Below are positions 8,880 to 19,558 of a DNA stretch of 64,000 bases, in pieces. The stretch is from Endomychus coccineus (taxonomy: Eukaryota > Arthropoda > Insecta > Coleoptera > Endomychidae). Made by a program: the position numbers and the translations under genes. The notes under the pieces are model-generated. The model made no database searches. It was given only the letters and a program-made list of their open reading frames with translations, and was not told the DNA's origin. Position 1 is the first letter of the stretch. Each line of letters opens with the position of its first letter. The stretch lies in NCBI GenBank assembly GCA_958510875.1, contig CAUEHT010000012.1:62001-126000 (forward strand), in the 5' to 3' direction.

Positions 8880-11046
8880 ATATATTCTCTCTTATCTCGA
8901 GTGTTGAAGCCGATAAAGTTGTCACATTCAGAATAACGAATATTCATTGATATCAATTCGTTGAAGCTTCTTTCTTCATGTGGGATATCAATCTCAAACT
9001 TGAAGAATCTCAAATAAATCTACAGGTAATAATAGTCAAACATATTCATTTAGCCCCGACCAACACACAGGCCCTCGTAGGCTCGCAAATGATAACAATG
9101 TTGCATACAAAATAGCTTTAGGCAATAAGCCGTTACATGGGAAATATCGATATTCTCAAATAAAAAGGTAATAAAAGTGGGGTAATTTCTACAGCAGATA
9201 TTTAACCTCAAAGATTCATCTGTTCAATGTTTGAGTCCTCATCGAACCATCATAGTTCGTGAACGATGGTGACGTCATAGGCTGTTGAATCACGTGCTAA
9301 ACAAGTGTCTGAATGTTGATAAAGATCGCTTATGAAGATACTATAGCTCTACTCAATGTTCAGACTTTTATGAATCATGTGTTTGAATGTCGTATAGATT
9401 AGCGCATATGAAGATATTCATATGATTATGTAAACCCGTGAACAAAAATGTGTTTATCATTATAATCTTTTACGCGAACGTATGGAGTTTGTAAAAGTTG
9501 TGCTCGTGAAGGAAGATAGTACAGATTGCTAATGGAGATATTTATATAATTATTATTGGTATTTTATTCCTCATCAGCCCATCATAGTTCGTGAACGATG
9601 ATGACGTCATAGGCTGTTGAATCACGTGCTAAACAAGTGTCTGAATGTTGTTAATGATCGCTTATGAAGATACTATAGCTCTACTCAATATTCAGACTTT
9701 TATGAAGCATGTGTTTGAATGTCATATAGATTAGCGCTTATGAAGATATTCATATGATTATGTAAACCCGTGAACAAAAATGTGTTTATCATTATAATCT
9801 TTTACGCGAACGTATGGAGTTTGTAAAAGTCGTGCTCGTGAAGGAAAATAGTACAGATTGCTAATGGAGATATTTATATAATTATTATCGGTATTTTATT
9901 CCTCATCAGCACATCATAGTTCGTGAACGATGATGACGTCATAGGCTGTTGAATCACGTGCTAAACAAGTGTCTGAATGTTGATAATGATCGCTTATGAA
10001 GATACTATAGCTCTACTCAATATTCAGACTTTTATGAAGCATGTGTTTGAATGTCATATAGATTAGCGCTTATGAAGATATTCATATGATTATTATTATT
10101 ATCCTCATCTATTCCTCATTCAACCATCATAGTTCTACCTCTTGGGTGGTTGGGAAACGAGCTCGATCTACATAAAACTCCCCGTATATATGTTTCCATT
10201 GAAATTGATTGAATTTCATAAAAATCTAACTATCCTATGAAGAAATGTGTGTCGATGAAAAATGTTTCATTAGTATATTTTTGCATACTGAAAAAATTAT
10301 ATTAGCACATCTATATGTTTGAGTTGATTAAAAATGTATTTTGTTATATACCAATCGAGCTGTACAGACAGTTCGAATAATCATCGTGATGCGTGACACC
10401 GCTTCGTCTAGATTCTGTATAGGTATTGGGCTCCAACCCTCCCACACCTATATATTGTATACCTCGAATTACCGAATTCGTCGCAAATCTTATTATATAA
10501 CGTTTACAGCTCTTATAGGGTACTACGTTAATAATTATTAACAATATTTCCACCATCAGCAGCTAGATTTCGGGGTCATATTATGCGATTCACAATCAAT
10601 ATGATTCGAATATATACATACAACGTGTTTGATTTAAAATAAAGTATTCTCATCGCGTTTGAAGGTGATCGGCGTAACTTTCTTATCTCTCGGACCAGCT
10701 GTAGCTCTACCGCAAAATATGATAGTGAATATTGTTCAACCTGGCACAAATATAGCATAAACTTATTTGATTTATATCGGATAATTTATGAAACATACAT
10801 GAATGAATATTATAGCGAATTACGTTTACTTCGGTACTAATTTTGGAAAAACATTTTATATATTCATATAACTTTCGGATAACTTATGAAACTACTTTAA
10901 CATTGAACGATCGCGCATCATTACGATAATTTCAAGTTGAATACATTGCTCTTGGAGATGATTTAGCACAACCTTATCGCTCAAGTGAGCTAATGATACA
11001 TACTTATAATATTATAACGAATATTGTACTCGCTAGTACTAATCAA
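8880..11046. repeat. Right terminal inverted repeat of copy A, internally expanded
   Basis: Reverse complement of 1-1484. It is longer than the left TIR (about 2.17 kb against 1.48 kb) because of two additional tandem copies of a unit of about 320-340 bp at 9253-10130. The outer 0.9 kb matches 12799-13716 in the same orientation. Confidence 0.85.
9253..10130. repeat. Tandem repeat inside right TIR, about 320-340-bp unit, 2.6 copies
   Basis: The sequence TAGTTCGTGAACGATG begins units at 9253, 9595 and 9917. Each unit has a TGACGTCA core, CACGTG, and a short TCAGACTTTTATGAA block. The left TIR has a single equivalent, so the expansion arose on one side only. Confidence 0.85.
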
Positions 11047-11289
11047 GCAAAACGTCCTTAGATGATTTAATATTTATTTTCTGCAAACGCTTCATAATAT
11101 CGCTATTATGAGAAGCAGTATTTTTGAGAACTATCACATATTAGATGTTATGGCCCCCTTATTGAAGACCTGTGGGGGCAGACAATGCACCGCGACCGAT
11201 ATCATTATAACTCAGACAAAAACCCTGCGACTAACGGCATGTACAAACAACCCCACATTCCATTGAAGACTCCTGCAGAGGTAGATACC

Positions 11290-11748
11290 TCACTGAAGAC
11301 CTGCTTGATAGACATCATTATACCTGCACATTCTGTATAACCTCACATACACACCTGTCTCGTTGGAGACCGCGCCAGCTTCATTCAAATTCACATGACT
11401 AACGTCATACATAAACAATCTGTATAACCTCACATTCCATAGCCCATTGAAGTTTCCCAACTCCATTTTGTATACTAAAAATAATATCCATATATCTATA
11501 TGTTTAAGATGATTGAAATCGCCTCTCGTAATATAGCAATCAAGTAAGGTACAGACGGCTTGAATAAACGTTTTGAAAGTAATTTCCTTATAAACATCGC
11601 GTTTGAGAAATGCAGAAGAAGATATCATTTCTATACCATATAACATTCCATCTATGCATTCAAGGAGCAGCAGCCCTCCCATGATACCTCCGATGAATAC
11701 CCTGTCTCTTTCAAAAATCACGTGACTGGCGATATGTACAAACAACAC
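11290..11748 (-). CDS. Hypothetical 152-aa ORF in segment X
   Basis: An open frame beginning MLFVHIASHVIFERDRVFIG. It has a hydrophobic stretch (GGIMGGLLLLECIDGML), and degenerate repeats underlie its C-terminal half. In the second copy (13933-14411) the same frame is split by a frameshift. I recognise no family, and it may be a chance ORF in repetitive DNA. Confidence 0.2.
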   Translation of the reverse strand: MLFVHIASHVIFERDRVFIGGIMGGLLLLECIDGMLYGIEMISSSAFLKRDVYKEITFKTFIQAVCTLLDCYITRGDFNHLKHIDIWILFLVYKMELGNFNGLWNVRLYRLFMYDVSHVNLNEAGAVSNETGVYVRLYRMCRYNDVYQAGLQ

Positions 11749-11944
11749 TATTTCAAAACCCCTATGGGCTAGCGCTATGAAGTCTCACATTCCATACCTC
11801 GCTGTAGGTTTCGTGACATACCTGCATGACTGACGTCATGTAAAACAATTACCTGCATCATATAGACTGCAATATACTCGCACTTATCACTAGACCGGAT
11901 ACCTTGCGGTTATATCTACAACATTAACATCGCTTGTTCTCAAT

Positions 11945-12013
11945 TCCTCCATAGCTGATTGGTTAAGGAGCTGGCTTTGGATTTCATTTCTCGGGTTCGA
12001 TTCCCGTGTGTAG
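11945..12013 (+). ncRNA. tRNA-like sequence with Pol III A and B boxes, copy 1
   Basis: A B box GGTTCGATTCC at 11994-12004 lies about 30 bp after a degenerate A box TAGCTGATTGG at 11952-11962. The T-arm CGGG-TTCGATT-CCCG is intact, but the acceptor ends do not pair convincingly, so this is a tRNA-derived or SINE-head sequence rather than a working tRNA gene. Confidence 0.45.
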
Positions 12014-12395
12014 AAAAAAATATATCGATGCTGCTTTACATTGAAGTTCTCCCTAACCTCACATATTGCTTGCTGTCTACCTTGAACGATCTTGTATATA
12101 CAGGCTGATTACCACTACTCGATCTCCATCATAAAACCATAGCAGAAGGGCCCCTAGCGGTCAGAGACCACACCCTAACCGTCTACCCGGTAACACCTAG
12201 ATGTTAGAGGCGAGACCACACCCTAACCGTCTACCCAGGCCGGTAATACAGGGTCAGTACTTACCGATACCTTTCTGGGCATACCGCGCAACTGATAAGG
12301 AACCCCAAGGTCGTCTGAGATCGTCCATGCACTACTGGTTGCCTACATCTGATAAGGCTCTCTATCTGGCCGCCCCAAGTGCCGGTATCCCTACT

Positions 12396-12798
12396 TTTGT
12401 ATTGAGAAAATTTTGAAATTAATAAAAAATATTATTTTGAGGTCTTTGGTCTTTCTCCCTCCCTTCGTTAAATAACGGTGCAATCTTGAATTCTCATCAG
12501 TCTGTATGGAAGCGTACGTAGGAGAAGGTGTTCTCAATATGCTTATAAACAAGCTCCCGCTTGAACTTCATATTCCTGGTTATCAATTCTGTGGTCCCGG
12601 TACAAAATTAGAAGAACGGTTGAGAAGAGGAGATTCAGGTATCAATCCACTCGATGAAGCTTGCCGCCAACACGATATTTCATATCTGCGAAACGCTAGT
12701 TTGGAAGGACGTCACGAGGCGGATAAAATATTAGAGAACGCTGCTTGGCAACGTGTCAAATCTAGAGACACAAAATTTGGAGAAAGGATTGCCGCTTT
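12396..12798 (+). pseudogene. PLA2-domain minor virion protein, 5' fragment (copy D)
   Basis: The first 110 bp are the integrase-PLA2 intergenic sequence. The coding part starts at ATG 12506 and runs open for about 97 codons before joining TIR sequence at about 12799, which adds a few unrelated residues before a stop. It contains the phospholipase A2 calcium-loop pattern CGPGTKLEERL and the catalytic region NPLDEACRQHDISYLR, as in parvovirus VP1 unique regions. This is the only copy besides B with an unaltered GPGTKL loop. The hydrophobic C-terminal half is missing. Confidence 0.75.
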
Positions 12799-13716
12799 CT
12801 ATTCCTCATCATAGTTCTACCCCTTGGGTGGTTGGGAAACGAGCTCGATCTACATAACACTCCTCCCCGTATATATGTTTCCATTTAAATTGATTAAATT
12901 TTATAAAAAGCTATCTATCCGTCTGTCTGTTCCTATGAAGAAATGTGTGTTGATGAAAAATGTTTTATTAGTATATTTTTGCATACTGAAAAAATTATAT
13001 TAGCACATCTATATTTTTAAGATGATTAAAATGTATTTTGTTATATAGCAATCGAGCTGTACAGACAGTTCGAATAATCATCGTGATGTGTAACACCGCT
13101 TCATCTAGATTCTGTATAGGTACTAGACTCCAACCCTCCTACACCTATATATTGTATACCTCGAATTACCGAATTCGCCCGCAAATCTTATTATATAACG
13201 TTTACAGCGCTTATAGGGTACTACGTTAATAATTATTAACAATATTTCCATCGCCGGCAGCTAGATTTCAGGTCATATTATGCGATTTACAATCAATCTG
13301 ATTCGAATATATATACATACTACATGTTTGATTTAAAATAAAGTATTCTCATCGCGTTTGAAGGTGATCGGTGTAACTTTCTTATCGCTCGAGCGAGCTG
13401 TAGCTCTACCGCAAAATATGATAGTGAATATTGTTCAACCTGCCACAAAACTTATTTGATTTATATTGGATAATTTATGTAACATACATGAATGAATATT
13501 ATAACGAATTATGTTCACTTCGGAACTAATTTTGGAAAAACATTTTATATATTCATTTTACTTTCGGATAATTAACATTGAAGGATCGCGCATCATTACG
13601 ATAATTTCAAGTTGAATACATTACTCTTGGAGATGATTTGGAACAACCTTATCGCACAAGTAAGCTAATGATGCATACTCATAATATTATAACGAATTTT
13701 GTACTCGCTAGTACTA
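12799..13716. repeat. TIR tip of copy D
   Basis: About 0.92 kb nearly identical to the outer part of the right TIR of copy A (10130-11046) in the same orientation, and the reverse complement of 1-920. It starts directly after the PLA2 fragment, so everything between PLA2 and the right end is deleted in this copy. Confidence 0.85.
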
Positions 13717-15019
13717 ATCAAGCAAAAAGTCCTTAGATGATTTAATAGTTATTTCTGCAAACGCTTCATAATATCGCTATTATGAGAAGCAGCATTTTTT
13801 GTAAACTATCGCATGTTAGATGTTATGACCCCTTATTGAAGACTTGTGAGGGCAGACAATGCGCCGCGACTGATATCATCATAACTCAGACAAAACCCTG
13901 CGACTAACGGCATGTACAAACAACCCCACATTTCATTGAAGAATCCTGCAAAGGTAGATACCTCGCTGAAGACCTGTGTGATAGACATCATTATACATGC
14001 ACACTCTGTATAACCTCACATACACACCTGTCTCGTTGGAGTCCGCGCCAGCTTCATTCAAATTCATATGACTGACGTTATGTTTAAACAACCCCACATT
14101 CCATACCTTATTTGAAGTCTCCCCAACCCCATTTTGTATACTAAAAAAATAATTTCCATATATGTTCAAGATGATTGAGATCGCATTTTGTAATATATAG
14201 CAATCAAGTAAGGTGCAGGCTGCTTGAATAAACGTTTTGAAAGTAATTTCCTTATAAACATCGCGTTTGAGAGAGATGCAGAAGATATCATTTCTATACT
14301 ATATAACATACCATCTATGCATTCAAGGAGCAGCAGCCCTCCCATGATACCTCCGATGAATACCCGGTCTCTTTCAAAAATCACGTGACTGACGATATGT
14401 ACAAACAACACTATTTCAAAACCTCTATGGGCTAGCGCTATGAAGTCTCACATTCCATACCTCGCTTCGTGACATACCTGCATGACTAACGTCATGTAAA
14501 ACAATTACCTGCATCATATAGACTGCAATATACTCGCACTTATCACTCAGACCGGATATCCTGCGGTTATATCTACAACATTAAAATCGCTTGTTCTCAA
14601 TTCCTCCATAGCTGAGCGGTTAAGGAGCTGGCTTTGGATTTCATTTCTCGGGTTCGATTCCCGTGTGTAGAAAAAAAAATATTTTGATGCTGCTTTACAT
14701 TGAAGTTCTCCCTAACCTCACATATTGCTTGCTGTCTACCTTGAACGATCTTGTATATACAGGCTGATTACCACTACTCGGTCTCCATCATACAACCATA
14801 GCAGAAGGACCCCTAGCGGTCAGAGACCACACCCTGGCTGTCTACCCGGTAACACCTAGAGGTTAGAGGCGAGCCCTAACCGTCTACCCGGCCGGTAATC
14901 CAGGGTCAGTACTTACCGATACCTATTTGGGCATATCGCGCATGCACGAGTGTATCACTGGTTGCCTACATCAGATAAGGCTCTCTGTCTGGCCGCCCCA
15001 AGTGACCCCACCCCTACTC
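13717..15019. repeat. Terminal segment X, copy D
   Basis: Second copy of 11047-12395, with small indels. It ends CCCCTACT at about 15018, just before the 3' flank of the copy B MCP. The 11290-type ORF is broken here into 13933-14169 and 14166-14411. Confidence 0.6.
14601..14670 (+). ncRNA. tRNA-like sequence with Pol III A and B boxes, copy 2
   Basis: The A box TAGCTGAGCGG (14609-14619) fits the consensus TRGCNNAGYGG better than copy 1, and the B box GGTTCGATTCC is at 14651-14661. The T-arm is intact but acceptor pairing is poor. A short A run then ATTTTG follows. Confidence 0.5.
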
Positions 15020-15121
15020 AAATATAATATTAATAATAACATTTATTTTCTGAAAGATACATTTTGATAGTACATCATTAAGAACTAAAATTATAACATT
15101 ATGATTCATCACCTGGTTCTT

Positions 15122-16323
15122 CACACCAAATTCCGAACTGATCCTGTAATCGGAGAATACTTCATTATACGATCGTTAATGATGATGCAATAAGCCCTGG
15201 TGTTTTTGAGGAAATTCAGGAAACTTTCCATCTCTAGTTTGACGTCAACTGTTGATGACTTTATAGCATCGTTTTGTTACGAACAGTCAATCACAAAAAT
15301 TGCTCTATTCTTGAATGCTATATAATCTAACATGGGCTCACTCATTATTTTATTCGAAAATGATTTCTGGAAATCATAGTACATCTGGTATGCTTCCACG
15401 TATTGCTGGTCGGTGAAATTCAATATCATTGCTCCATATGGATAACACTCTGAATTCAAGTATAATTTTACATTTAGCAAGTTTATATTATCGAAATATG
15501 CACTGTGCTTAACAGGATTATTTTTTCGATCAGTTTGGAAAACTAGAATCACATATCTAGGACGTTCCAAATTCATTGATGTTTTACCAGCCCAAATGTC
15601 ACGAGTGCTCTCCTTCATCAACGGATTTTCATGCAGATCCCAACTACGGAATGGAATCAAAATAGGCTTCTCAGCACTCAAATTCCCCAACATTTGAAAT
15701 TTAACTTGATCTCTTGGAAACACATGTCGCACTTTTAATGCTATCGTCTTCACATTTATTTTAGCCGTTTTCGTGCCTGTGCTATTAGTATAGCAATCGT
15801 TATCGGTTCGAGACCTTATCAAGCGCAGCTTATGTTTTCCACTCAAAACTTTGTTATAGTCGATGAATAGGCCTAGTAGAAAATTCAACGGTATCCATAA
15901 ATTGATTTTATTATTGTAGACTGAACTCAATACATCCTTAAATGACCATCCAGAAATAGCTAGAGGTATAGATTCATGTTTGGCATATGTTAGATAAGCT
16001 CTGATGGTGCTGACAATACCAGGATCACGTACTTTGTCTATCTCTTTTCCATTCAATTCATAACTGATATATCCGAAAAGAAACGCTCCGAAATTATTCG
16101 TTAGTTTACATTCACCATCACCACTTGCTTCTGGCTGGAATTCTGCCTCGATGAATAAAGCAGACGAGGCCAAATCTACCAACACATCTTGTTGATTGAT
16201 TAATATCTCAATTCCATCGCTGTTGCCAAAAGATGTTGTGTGGGGATAGTAGGTATGAGTTTCTTCTCGGATAATGTCTTCATTGAAGTTTGGCTCGTTG
16301 AATATTTGAAGTTTTTCCGACAT
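15122..16323 (-). pseudogene. Major capsid protein, copy B, one nonsense codon
   Basis: This is the longest uninterrupted MCP frame in the window: about 348 codons from ATG at 16323 to a TAA at about 15277, after the conserved block FVIDCS. The remaining C-terminal codons to 15122 are still aligned with the other copies (INDR block). All MCP landmarks are present, including INQQDVLVDLASSALFIEAE, GKHKLRLIRSRTDND, PFRSWDLHENPL and FQTDRKNN. A product lacking about 50 C-terminal residues of the second jelly roll would probably not assemble. Confidence 0.85.
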
Positions 16324-16459
16324 TGTAACCAAGGGACTTCAAAAAATTGATATTTTCCAATGATAGTGATGCAGAAGCAACCTTCTCCCTTGAACTCGTT
16401 GTGGATAATGACTGATTACCACTACGGGTATGTCTTTTATTGCTGAAATCCAAACCCTT
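16280..16459 (-). pseudogene. Small pre-MCP protein, copy B, start lost
   Basis: The frame aligned with 7140-7355 is present, but the ATG is AAG and only one EKVASASLSL unit remains. The C-terminal ENINFLKSLGYNVGK block is conserved and overlaps the MCP start. Confidence 0.5.
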
Positions 16460-16509
16460 GTTCTCAAGTGATGGCTACTGCAACAACAACCTTCTCAGAT
16501 GAATTCCTT

Positions 16510-17286
16510 TCATATAATGAGTGGTGGTGGGTATTGGATTATTATTTATTGTTGGAAGCCATAATCCCTAGCGGTCTTTTTCAACTCCAACCGTATAATA
16601 ATTTATTCTCCACGAAAATTTACCCGTTCCCAATTCTGATCTAAAATATTCAGTGTGATGTTATCGAAGGCTGATGACCGGTAGATAAATAAGATTCTTC
16701 GGCTCTATATCAATTGAAAACCCAGGTGGTACAAGAGGTGAGAACTCATATATCGTATGAGGTATCTTATTGTTATAATATGCTCCTGCGGTTAAGTTAC
16801 ACTCTACTCGTATTGTTTGAACTTTGATCATGTTTATAGGTCGATCAGATACGTGTGGTTCGCGAGATGTCAATTTCTTTTTGCTGAATCCCAACAGTTC
16901 GCTTATACTATCTTTAGGAATAAAATTCACTTCAAAATCACTCTTCAGCTCTGTGTGTAGAGTGTTGTTGTTAGATTTTATTGATAATTTCCGGTCACGT
17001 TCTTCTTGCTTCACTCCTATCCCACAAACTGCACTTTGTATGAAATCCTCGATGTCTGTCAACTCTTAGGAATCCGTAGGTATAACTACTACTTCTTCCT
17101 CACCCTTCACATTTTTATAATAAGATTTATTAAAACCTTCTTCAATGTTCGGAATGCTATTGTACGTATGCAATCCAACAAGTGCGATAGAATAATATGA
17201 ATGAGGATCTAGTTCTATAGGTGGGTGGAAATCTACAGTACAGATAAGCGGGAGCTCTTACCCGTGATAGTGAACGTCTGAGGCAT
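16510..17286 (-). pseudogene. Penton-like minor capsid protein, copy B, broken
   Basis: ATG at 17286, aligned with 6316. A 4-bp insertion near 17238 shifts the frame and a TAA near 17067 replaces a Tyr codon. The open part 17062-16661 retains the central sequence (DIEDFIQSAVCGIG, DFEVNFIPKDS). The gene lies between protease and the small pre-MCP gene, as in the other copies. Confidence 0.75.
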
Positions 17287-17337
17287 GATTGATGAAAACT
17301 TCACCAACAATCTGTTTATATACTAATAAATGCAGGG

Positions 17338-17650
17338 TTAGTCGAGCACAACTGAAGAGTTAGAGAGGAAATCTAAACATAACTGACCACAATTATAAGT
17401 GTTATATTGTTGAAAATATATCATAATATAAAACTGTATCACCGACTTCATTAAACCCAACCCAGTGAGTGCCTCCATTGTCCGAGCTATCTTAATTAAT
17501 TATTCCACGCTCGTTTTCCCATGGTCCGTTGGATGGCAGTTCATCACGCATAAATACTCCTCTAAAATGGGGAATTTTCAGAGCTTTTGCTAGTTTTCGT
17601 AGATCGAGATCGGTCAGAGGTCTTCTGGATAGGTTTACTGACAGTTTTTT
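17338..17650 (-). pseudogene. Adenain-like cysteine protease, copy B, broken
   Basis: The frame enters from the AAAAAAC heptamer at 17644-17650 and keeps the N-terminal pattern LRKLAKALKIPHFRGVFMRD. A TAA follows at about 17489, and an internal deletion of about 60 bp removes the segment after YYD. The catalytic-His block THWVG and the Cys block NCGQLC remain as DNA. The gene lies directly downstream of the PLA2 gene in the -1 frame. Confidence 0.75.
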
Positions 17651-18416
17651 GGATGTTTATTTAAATATAGACCAAGACCTTTGCTATACTTTTTCAAATA
17701 TAGACCAGATCCTTGTTTCCCCAAAGCTATAGCTTCCATTGTTTTATTATGTCTTTCCGTTTCCTCCGAGGTTTTCCGAGCTGCTTTGCTGTCGTTGACG
17801 GCCTTAGCGATGCCTGCACCACCTCCCGCCAATGCTCCAGCAGCTGATAAGCCGGCAAAGAGAGGTATTAAAAATGGTAGAAATCCTCCAGTTTTTGGAA
17901 TAGGAATTACTCTTGGTAACCGAACATTTTTCCAACCACCTGCTTTTTTGAATTGTTTTCGTGCAACTTTCAACGCTGTTTGGGATGTTTCCTTCAGATT
18001 GGATGAGTCTAACTTATTCTTCCTAACTTCTCTCACCCCATCGACAATTGCACTTTCGAACACAACCTTCTTTCTCATATCCATCCCCAATTTCCTCTTT
18101 GCCTTCATAATTTTATTTACACCGAAAGCGGCAATCCTTTCTCCAAATTTTGTGTCTTTAGATTTGACACGTTGCCAAGCAGCGTTCTCTAATATTTTAT
18201 CCACCTCGTGACGTCCTTCCAAACTAGCGTTTCGCAGATATGAAATATCGTGTTGGCGGCAAGCTTCATCGAGTGGATTGATACCTGAATCTCCTCTTCT
18301 CAACCGTTCTTCTAATTTTGTACCGGGACCACAGAATTGATAACCAGGAATATGAAGTTCAAATGGGAGCTTGTTTGAAGCGTATTGAGAACACCTTCTC
18401 CTACGTACGCTTCCAT
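17635..18416 (-). pseudogene. PLA2-domain minor virion protein, copy B, one frameshift
   Basis: Aligned with 48174-48977. A one-base loss near 18378, in the GCTTCAAACAAGC stretch, breaks the frame after about 12 codons; from there the long frame 18303-17635 is open. It contains the HD catalytic region (NPLDEACRQHDISYLR), a basic middle (KAKRKLGM), the hydrophobic stretch GGFLPFLIPLFAGLSAAG and the C-terminal LYLKKYSKGLGLYL. The protein type is found in Mavericks/adintoviruses and is thought to act as a membrane-active minor virion protein during entry. It ends in TAA nine bases after the slippery heptamer. Confidence 0.75.
17644..17650 (-). promoter_or_regulatory. Candidate -1 frameshift heptamer A-AAA-AAC, copy B
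   Basis: On the - strand the sequence is AAAAAAC with the PLA2 frame reading AAA AAC. A -1 slip enters the protease frame. It is conserved with copy C (48941-48947). Confidence 0.6.
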
Positions 18417-18617
18417 ACAGACAGATGAAAATTCAAGATTGCAATACAAAAGACTTAAGTATAATCTTAACAACATGTTTCAAATATTATAATCTTCACT
18501 CTTGATTCACCCTCATATTCACGGAATTTTGTTCTATTATAATAACCATACCCTCGAGTCAATAATATTCCAGCTATTTGTTTTTTCCTAATAATCTCCA
18601 AATGGTTAATGATGGGT
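18417..18617. other. Integrase-PLA2 intergenic region, copy B
   Basis: About 200 bp without an ORF. The same spacer in copy C carries a 203-bp Penelope-type inverted repeat that is absent here, so copy B represents the state without that insertion. Confidence 0.5.
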
Positions 18618-19541
18618 TCATTGAACGAGATCCGAATTATTGATCCAACTGTTGTGATTATTATCTAGACCCAACCATTTCACATACTGTTGACCCCTCC
18701 TCTTTCGTAATATTTTTTCGACTAAATACACATCGGGTTGTTTTGTTTTCTGTAATTCTTCCTCGTAGAAACAGCCGCTGATTGGTGCGTTGGTCATATC
18801 TTCTAGTAGATATGTGACCGTGTTGGTAATTTTTACTTTGATGATTTTAAATAATTCCGTACTCCAATTGGGCGTTAATCCCTTCTCAAGAATATGTTCA
18901 GCCTTACTTATTCGTACCACATCTCCAACGTTGTATTTGTGAGGCAGAGCTAACTTGATGTGTGAGTAGGATCGCTTCAATATCTCGCTCTCAATCTGTT
19001 TCGTCACTTTTATTGGAGCCATATTTATAGTACTATGTTTACGTTTATTATAGTTTTCTGTGGTTTCTTCAAGTATATCAAGCCATTTGTATTTCCCGCT
19101 AAGACTGAAATGTTTGTAGAGCGATTCTTTTAATGTTCGAATGACACGTTCAGCAATGGCTGCTTTTTTCACACTATACGTATTATAATGATTGATATTA
19201 TGTTTCTTCATCAGATCGTTAAAGTGTTTATTGAAGAATTCTTTTCCCTGATCGCTTTGCAGATTCCTAGGCTTACGATGTCCTTCTAGCAATATAGAAC
19301 TGACCGCTTTCCGAACCTCTTCGGCTGATTTCGTTTTCAGCGGGCGTGTCCATAGAAATTTCGAGAAACAATCGATCATATCCAAAATGTATTTGAATCC
19401 TCTATTTTCACGAGCGTAATTACCCATTTCAGCCAGATCCATTTGCCACAAATCATGCAAACCTTTTATGATCGTTCTGCGTCGTTTGAAATTCTTCCTA
19501 CTCGGCTTATGAAGCTCATGCACAACTTGTTCTCTACTCAT
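18618..19541 (-). CDS. Maverick integrase (DDE, rve family) with C-terminal chromodomain, intact
   Basis: This 307-aa ORF is the only complete integrase in the window and would insert element DNA into the host chromosome. The N terminus (VHELHKPSRKNFKRRR) is the usual start for this group; the HHCC zinc finger of retroviral integrases is absent. Catalytic acidic residues are visible in LWQMDLAEMG, in LQSDQGKEFFN and in AIAERVIRTLK, a D-D-E triad with about 33 residues between the last two. Residues about 270-305 (YLVEKILRKRRGQQYVKWLG and SWINNSDL) form a chromodomain that may guide target choice. It lies 18 bp from the fibre gene on the same strand. Copies A and C are defective. Confidence 0.9.
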   Translation of the reverse strand: MSREQVVHELHKPSRKNFKRRRTIIKGLHDLWQMDLAEMGNYARENRGFKYILDMIDCFSKFLWTRPLKTKSAEEVRKAVSSILLEGHRKPRNLQSDQGKEFFNKHFNDLMKKHNINHYNTYSVKKAAIAERVIRTLKESLYKHFSLSGKYKWLDILEETTENYNKRKHSTINMAPIKVTKQIESEILKRSYSHIKLALPHKYNVGDVVRISKAEHILEKGLTPNWSTELFKIIKVKITNTVTYLLEDMTNAPISGCFYEEELQKTKQPDVYLVEKILRKRRGQQYVKWLGLDNNHNSWINNSDLVQ

Positions 19542-19558
19542 CTTATCAATGTGGAAAT

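Larger units (their letters stand above)
11047..12395. repeat. Terminal segment outside the TIR core (segment X), copy A
   Basis: About 1.35 kb that recurs at 13717-15019 directly after the same TIR tip. It contains degenerate repeats of an 'ACCTCACATTCCATACC' type, the tRNA-like sequence, and a GC-richer end with two copies of a CCCTAACCGTCTACCC block. Both copies end in CCCTACT directly before Maverick internal sequence. Read inward this gives 5'-AGTAGGG, consistent with the published 5'-AG Polinton terminus. I infer this is the true outer end of the element. Confidence 0.55.

Noticed and set aside
11945..12013. Functional tRNA gene
   Set aside because: The A and B boxes and T-arm are present, but acceptor and anticodon stems do not pair properly; called only tRNA-like.
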